DNA from: an uncultured Desulfobacterales bacterium
Lineage (GTDB): Bacteria; Desulfobacterota; Desulfobacteria; Desulfobacterales; G020354645
Direction of reading: 5' to 3'
Length of the DNA: 5,781 nt
Assembly: GCA_947259865.1 (NCBI GenBank)
Contig: CAMYNZ010000252.1
Coordinates: 1,065-6,845, forward strand
The position numbers and the translations under genes are program-made. The notes under the pieces are model-generated. The model searched no databases. It was not told the origin of the DNA and was given only the letters and a program-made list of their open reading frames with translations. This document shows positions 1-4,001 of this stretch, one piece after another (within the stretch, counting starts at the first letter, position 1; each line of letters begins with the position of its first letter).

Positions 1-3000
1 ATGTCGGGGTCATGCATGCTGCGTTTTCTGCCCAGGGTGTCGTAGTCAAATACGGTTTCAATACCGGCGTGATTGGTGATGGTCTTTAAATCTCCGACAG
101 CGTTATAGGTGTATCCGGTATAAATCTCGCCTTTATCGGAATACTCAACCACCTGGATGATGCGGTCCAGATAGTCTTTGACGATATTTTTCCTGGCCAG
201 ATCCGGATCGGTTGTGGTGGTTTCTAACCCGATGTAGGTAAATATTGTGGAAACGGTGCCATATTCTCCATCGGGACGCTCGATTTTTTTAGGCCGGCCA
301 AAATAATCAAATGTGGTCTTTTTCCAGGGGTAACCGCCGGTTTTGGTAAAATAGGGGCCCTCGTTGCGATAGTTGCGGCCCATGTGGTCATAAAAAGAGT
401 GGGTGTAAATGGGTTTGCCGTTTTCGCCGTATGTGAGGGTTTGAATTTTACGTTGCAGCCCGTCAAAATATTCATAAGATGTTATCGGTGTAATGCTTCC
501 GGTTTTAATGCTGGTTTTTACATAGGCGGGGAAACGGCTGTCACGGTATGTATGAACGGTCTGCCCGTGGTCCGGAAAATCAGCCTGAGTCAGCCGTCCG
601 AGACTGTCGTAGGCATAATACGTCAGGTTATTGTTTTCATCTCTGGCAGTAGAAACTTGCCCCACGCGGTAGTCAAATGCCAGGTTCTCTGCTACGTGGC
701 TGACCCCATTGGTTTCCGGTCGCGTGATCCTGGATGGATAGGTATGGGCGATGCTTTCATACTCGATAATGCTCGTATGGCCCCTGGCGTCTGTCTCGGT
801 AACCGGGTTGCCGTACCTGTCATAGGTCCACTGCATAATCGGGCTTTCACCCCGGTCATTCCACTGCTCCTCAGACAGCATGTTTCCGGTTCCGGATTCA
901 TACCCGTAATTGATCTTTCTGACGGTACCACTTTGACCGCCACTGACTAAAAGCTGAGTTCGGCGCCAGTTCCAGGTGCCGTAGTTACCGTATTGCTGGG
1001 AAATGGATAAATCCTCGGCCCCCAGCCCGGAGAAGACAGTGGACAAAAGGTTTCCGTTGGAATTATTGTAAGTGTAGCTTTGATCAACTCTGATGGTCGC
1101 ACCGTCATAAATTTCTTTGTGCTTGTGCACGAGTTTAACAAACGCACCCTGGCTAAAATTTACCTTATCCCAGGTAGAATCGATCAGGCTCAGGGTAGCA
1201 GATGGGGATTTAAACTTTATTTGATCGTCTTTACCTTTAAAGTAATCATCCTGATGAAACCAGCGATGGACGGTGGTTTGGTCAGGGTTGGTCTGGATAT
1301 TGTAATGAAAACCTCTGAATTCTCGGTCGACGGCATCGAATCGTCCACCGGAATAATCATAACTAAAGGTCGATTGATTGCCATTGCCGTCGTCTACGCT
1401 GAGCGTGGCGACGGTATTTACCACAAAGGAAAGGGTTGAGTCCGGATAGTCGTTGGAAAGCCGGTAAGTAATAAGGCTGGTTGCGCCACGGCCGTTGGTA
1501 ATCGAGGTCATGAGGTCTGTCGGCCCGCCGTTGCAAAGCCTTGCATAAAATCGGCCGGTCGTGCTGTGGGTAACCAGATCGCTGACCCGCTTTCCCCGTA
1601 TATCTGCAAAATGAACATAGCCCGGATCAGCAGCGCCTTGCAGGACGATTAATTCAACAGGACTGGCGAACGTACCGTCACCATTGGAAAGATAGGTGTA
1701 AACACGCCCGTAGGCTGTGCGCAAAATAAGGTCCCCGAATCCATCTGAGTTCACTTCGGCAAAATGTACGTAGCCGGCATCCGTGCTTCCCTGGGTGATT
1801 CGGGTTTCAACGGGAGCTAAAAAGCTGCCGTCGCCGGCAGAAAAATGAACATAGAAAAAACCATAGGCGGAATGCGTAATCAGATCGGTGAGCCCATCTC
1901 CGTTTACGTCCGCAAAATTAATATAGCCTTTATTACTGCTGCCCCGGGTTGTGCTGGTCTGGACCGGCTCTGCAAAACGGCCATCTCCGGTTGATAAGTA
2001 GACATAAAAATAACCGTAGGCCGAGTATTTTATCAGATCTGTGCGACCATCGCCGTTAATATCGACAAAATGGACATAGCCGTTATCGCTGCTGCCCTGG
2101 GTCGTGCGGGTTTCAATTGGTTCTGCAAAGCGGCCGTCTCCGGTGGATAGATAAACATAAAAATAACCGTACGCAGAGCGTTTTATCAGATCGCTAAAAC
2201 CATCACCGTTAAAATCCGCAAAAGCCAGATACCCTACATCACTGCTGCCTTGGATTGTGTGGGTTTCGATGGGACCGGCGAAATAACCATTGCCGTTCGA
2301 CAGATACGCATAGAAATAACCATAGGCAGAGTGTTTTATCAGATCCATACGACCATCGTTGTTCAAATCGGCAAAATTTACATGCCCGATATTGCTGCTG
2401 CCCTGGGTCGTTATGGTCTCAATCGGATTTGCAAAATTACCATCACCGCTTGATAAATATACCCAAAAACTTCCGTAGCTGCTGCGTTTGATCAGATCGG
2501 CGCGACCATCACCGCTGACATCCACAAAATTTACAAAACCGGGATATGAAGATCCTTGAGTCGCAATCGTTTCAATTGGCGTGTCGCTAAAATCGCCACC
2601 GCCCCCCTCGTTCCAGCCAATGGTTATGGGCGGAAGCAGCGGCTGATGGACCTTTTTCAATCTTGAAAAACCGGTGGATTCTCCATACTCATAGTCTAAG
2701 GTATAGGACCGTGCCAGTGCGCCATTGGCATAAACTTTAATTGTCTTTAACCTTTTTGCCGTAACAACCAGGGAATTTGATACATAGTCCGGTGAATTAT
2801 CCGTTCGATTCTCGTACTCGAAAGTAACGTAATTGACAGAGTAACTGACACTGCTGGGATAAATCTGACCTTGATCTTTGATGTAAGTTAAGGTCATGGT
2901 ATTGCCGTTTGAATCCACAACCTTGTCCAGACACCATTTAAAAGCCCCTTTGGCGTTTTGCTGTCTTGAGGTTGAAGTTTGACCGTAGTAATAGTGTGTA

Positions 3001-3503
3001 CCGTCTTTTGAATAGGCGGTCCAGCCATTGGCGGCGCTAAAGTGGTATTTGGTAAAATCTTCTTCGATTTTAGCACCGTAATAACCGCTACCCCATTCCT
3101 GCCTGGCGACCAGCTCCTTGGAACCATTTTTAAGAGCAATAAACTCATCGGCGTTATAATTAACACCGCGTTTGGTGGTCCGTTGAATGGCGCCTAGCTC
3201 CAAGCTCCAGCCGACACCCACAAAGCCGTTTTTGGAATTGCTGCTATAATTCAGCGCCAGGTCATTGAGTTGAATTCGACCTCTTCCCGGTGGAACCCGA
3301 ATGGGGATATTATTGGAGGCTGCGCCTGAATTCTGACTGTTTTTTGGAATCAGTTCTTTTCCCAGGAAACCGGGTTGATAATTTTCCGGAAACAGTACCG
3401 GATCATATTCATTTTCAGCAGCTTCAGATTTTGCCGGGATGCAGAATAACCATATTGCCGTCAGGAATATAAATAATTTGGGCGCTGATCTGAAACGATT
3501 CAT
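1..3503 (-). CDS. SpvB/TcB-like RHS (YD-repeat) protein with seven FG-GAP repeats, 3' end beyond window
   Basis: Open without a stop from ATG 3503 to the left edge (1167 codons seen; C-terminus missing). The start is fixed by a Shine-Dalgarno sequence 5 nt upstream and an in-frame TGA at 3513-3515. Residues 1-28 form a Sec signal peptide (basic MNRFRSAPK, hydrophobic core, cleavage near KSEA). Residues 65 to about 300 match the SpvB N-terminal domain: VPPGRGR at 70-76, LALNYSS, and GVGWSLE centred on W99. Residues 305-660 are seven 51-residue FG-GAP/VCBS-type repeats. Residues 661-760 resemble the TcdB middle/N region (TSITNGRGATSLITY; REFRGF at 727-732). From about 890 onward there are YD repeats such as YDRYGNPVTETD (894), YDSLGRLT (965), YDHMGR (1038) and YDTLGRKR (1154). 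In Tc toxins and RHS proteins this shell encloses a cleaved, variable C-terminal effector. Whether this protein carries a toxin cannot be seen. Family assignment is firm; function is inferred. Confidence 0.93.
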   Translation of the reverse strand, partial: MNRFRSAPKLFIFLTAIWLFCIPAKSEAAENEYDPVLFPENYQPGFLGKELIPKNSQNSGAASNNIPIRVPPGRGRIQLNDLALNYSSNSKNGFVGVGWSLELGAIQRTTKRGVNYNADEFIALKNGSKELVARQEWGSGYYGAKIEEDFTKYHFSAANGWTAYSKDGTHYYYGQTSTSRQQNAKGAFKWCLDKVVDSNGNTMTLTYIKDQGQIYPSSVSYSVNYVTFEYENRTDNSPDYVSNSLVVTAKRLKTIKVYANGALARSYTLDYEYGESTGFSRLKKVHQPLLPPITIGWNEGGGGDFSDTPIETIATQGSSYPGFVNFVDVSGDGRADLIKRSSYGSFWVYLSSGDGNFANPIETITTQGSSNIGHVNFADLNNDGRMDLIKHSAYGYFYAYLSNGNGYFAGPIETHTIQGSSDVGYLAFADFNGDGFSDLIKRSAYGYFYVYLSTGDGRFAEPIETRTTQGSSDNGYVHFVDINGDGRTDLIKYSAYGYFYVYLSTGDGRFAEPVQTSTTRGSSNKGYINFADVNGDGLTDLITHSAYGFFYVHFSAGDGSFLAPVETRITQGSTDAGYVHFAEVNSDGFGDLILRTAYGRVYTYLSNGDGTFASPVELIVLQGAADPGYVHFADIRGKRVSDLVTHSTTGRFYARLCNGGPTDLMTSITNGRGATSLITYRLSNDYPDSTLSFVVNTVATLSVDDGNGNQSTFSYDYSGGRFDAVDREFRGFHYNIQTNPDQTTVHRWFHQDDYFKGKDDQIKFKSPSATLSLIDSTWDKVNFSQGAFVKLVHKHKEIYDGATIRVDQSYTYNNSNGNLLSTVFSGLGAEDLSISQQYGNYGTWNWRRTQLLVSGGQSGTVRKINYGYESGTGNMLSEEQWNDRGESPIMQWTYDRYGNPVTETDARGHTSIIEYESIAHTYPSRITRPETNGVSHVAENLAFDYRVGQVSTARDENNNLTYYAYDSLGRLTQADFPDHGQTVHTYRDSRFPAYVKTSIKTGSITPITSYEYFDGLQRKIQTLTYGENGKPIYTHSFYDHMGRNYRNEGPYFTKTGGYPWKKTTFDYFGRPKKIERPDGEYGTVSTIFTYIGLETTTTDPDLARKNIVKDYLDRIIQVVEYSDKGEIYTGYTYNAVGDLKTITNHAGIETVFDYDTLGRKRSMHDPD
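3..836 (-). other. YD (RHS) repeat region of the SpvB/TcB-like protein
   Basis: From residue about 890 to the window edge the protein has recurring YD motifs at irregular spacing: YDRYGN, YDSLGR, YFDGLQR, YDHMGR, FDYFGRP, YNAVGD and YDTLGR. They alternate with stretches rich in Thr, Tyr, Gly and Arg. In TcB/TcC and RHS proteins such repeats wind into a hollow beta-cocoon that holds the C-terminal polypeptide. The usual end-of-shell motif (RHS core, DPxGL type) is not reached, so the region continues beyond position 1. Confidence 0.9.
1524..2591 (-). repeat. Seven tandem 153-bp repeats encoding FG-GAP/VCBS-type units
   Basis: The aspartate (Glu in unit 6) opening each putative Ca2+ loop falls at lower coordinates 2520, 2367, 2214, 2061, 1908, 1755 and 1602. 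The spacing is exactly 153 bp with no indel. The unit consensus is about F-A-x-P-I-E-T-x-T-T-Q-G-S-S, then G-Y-V-x-F-A-D-x-N-G-D-G-x-x-D-L-I-K, then S-A-Y-G-Y-F-Y-V-Y-L-S-x-G-D-G. Loops read DVSGDG, DLNNDG, DFNGDG, DINGDG, DVNGDG, EVNSDG and the degenerate DIRGKR. Such repeats build beta-propeller blades in integrin-like and SpvB/TcB proteins. Seven units would suit a seven-bladed propeller (inference). Confidence 0.93.
3420..3503 (-). other. Sec signal peptide of the SpvB/TcB-like protein
   Basis: Codons 1-28 encode a basic n-region with R3, R5 and K9, an uncharged hydrophobic core from L10 to P23, and a short polar c-region ending in S-E-A before A-E-N. This fits signal peptidase I cleavage. 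A cysteine lies at position 21, but its context (W-L-F-C) is not a proper lipobox, so a lipoprotein is unlikely. The peptide implies Sec export to the periplasm or beyond. Confidence 0.8.
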
Positions 3504-3507
3504 ATTA

Positions 3508-3513
3508 ACCTCT
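3508..3513 (-). promoter_or_regulatory. Shine-Dalgarno sequence of the SpvB/TcB-like gene
   Basis: On the minus strand AGAGGT (extended GAGAGG) precedes the ATG at 3503, with 5 nt (TTAAT) between the AGG core and the start codon. This is near-ideal spacing. With the in-frame TGA four codons upstream, it settles the start. Confidence 0.8.
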
Positions 3514-3557
3514 CATCTGTGGGCCGACCAAGAAAATTAAAAGACCGTTTTAATCAC

Positions 3558-3610
3558 CGGGTTTAGTGTAAGCGGGTTCAAATCTGGACAACTCAATTCG
3601 GCCAAACCCG
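3558..3610. repeat. Short competing inverted repeats in the intergenic spacer
   Basis: CGGGTTT at 3558-3564 and CGGGTTC at 3573-3579 are two near-identical arms. Each can pair with AAACCCG at 3604-3610: 7 bp with a 39-nt loop, or 6 bp with a 26-nt loop. The stems are short and no T-run follows, so this is a weak structure that may be chance. It could act in an mRNA leader or mark a regulator site; the sequence does not decide. Confidence 0.3.
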
Positions 3611-3650
3611 TATTGTGCTGCCCGTTATTAAATTCAACGATATAATGCCG

Positions 3651-4001
3651 TTAATTGCAGCGACCGCAATTCTTGCATAGACGTGTCGTCGTTACCCCCC
3701 ACCAGTGTCGATAAAGATTGCAACTTAGATCGTGCGGATCACAACTCGGTTCTCTCATTACCGCCCCTTTTTGGTAACGATATCCGTTCTTTTCATAAGT
3801 TTCGGGTGCCCTTTCATTGAGTTCGAAAACCAGTTCATTATCATTAAAATGAAGCTTCCAATAACAATCAAGCGTCCAAGTCAAACACCCAATTGGTACT
3901 TTCTTCATCCCTTCCCAGCCATATTCATACTCGATGCACTCTACTCTGCAGGATTCATAAAAGTAAGTGCCGCCGTTACCGGGCTCGTAGTAGCAAACCT
4001 C
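3651..4001 (-). other. Unassigned Cys-rich C-terminal tail
   Basis: The last 116 residues after the TSP1-like module hold ten cysteines, many aromatic residues and mixed charge (E-Y-E-Y-G-W, L-T-W-T-L-D-C-Y-W-K, Y-R-H-W-W-G). They end in L-C-K-N-C-G-R-C-N at the stop. The middle (HFNDNELVFELNERAPETY) is cysteine-free and may be beta-strand-rich. I recognise no family. The closing CxxCxxC could be a disulfide knot or, less likely outside the cell, a metal site. Confidence 0.6.

Larger units (their letters stand above)
3504..3650 (-). other. Intergenic spacer between the two large genes
   Basis: This 147-bp gap contains the Shine-Dalgarno sequence and short inverted repeats but no GC-rich stem followed by a T-run, so no intrinsic terminator is evident. 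A poor sigma70-like pairing (TTGTCC and TACACT on the minus strand, 15-bp spacer) is too weak to call a promoter. Absence of both signals leaves co-transcription with the upstream gene as the simplest reading, though 147 bp is long for an operon gap. Confidence 0.6.

Noticed and set aside
384..950. 188-codon open frame on the plus strand
   Set aside because: It lies wholly opposite the YD-repeat region of the minus-strand gene, which has clear family motifs. The plus-strand product has no recognisable domain or convincing ribosome binding site.
1524..2591. CRISPR array or noncoding satellite
   Set aside because: The 153-bp period is a multiple of three, the frame stays open throughout, and differences between units are largely synonymous, so this is a protein repeat.
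3504..3650. Sigma54-type promoter suggested by TTGGCC...TTGT on the minus strand
   Set aside because: The spacing between the GG and the downstream element is wrong and the GC of the -12 element is missing.
3504..3650. Intrinsic terminator after the upstream gene
   Set aside because: The available stems are 6-7 bp with loops of 26-39 nt and no T-run follows.
3501..3653. The two genes being one gene broken by a frameshift or stop
   Set aside because: Both share a phase, but the spacer has three in-frame stops (3651, 3537, 3513). The downstream gene begins with a good Shine-Dalgarno sequence and signal peptide, so they are separate genes.
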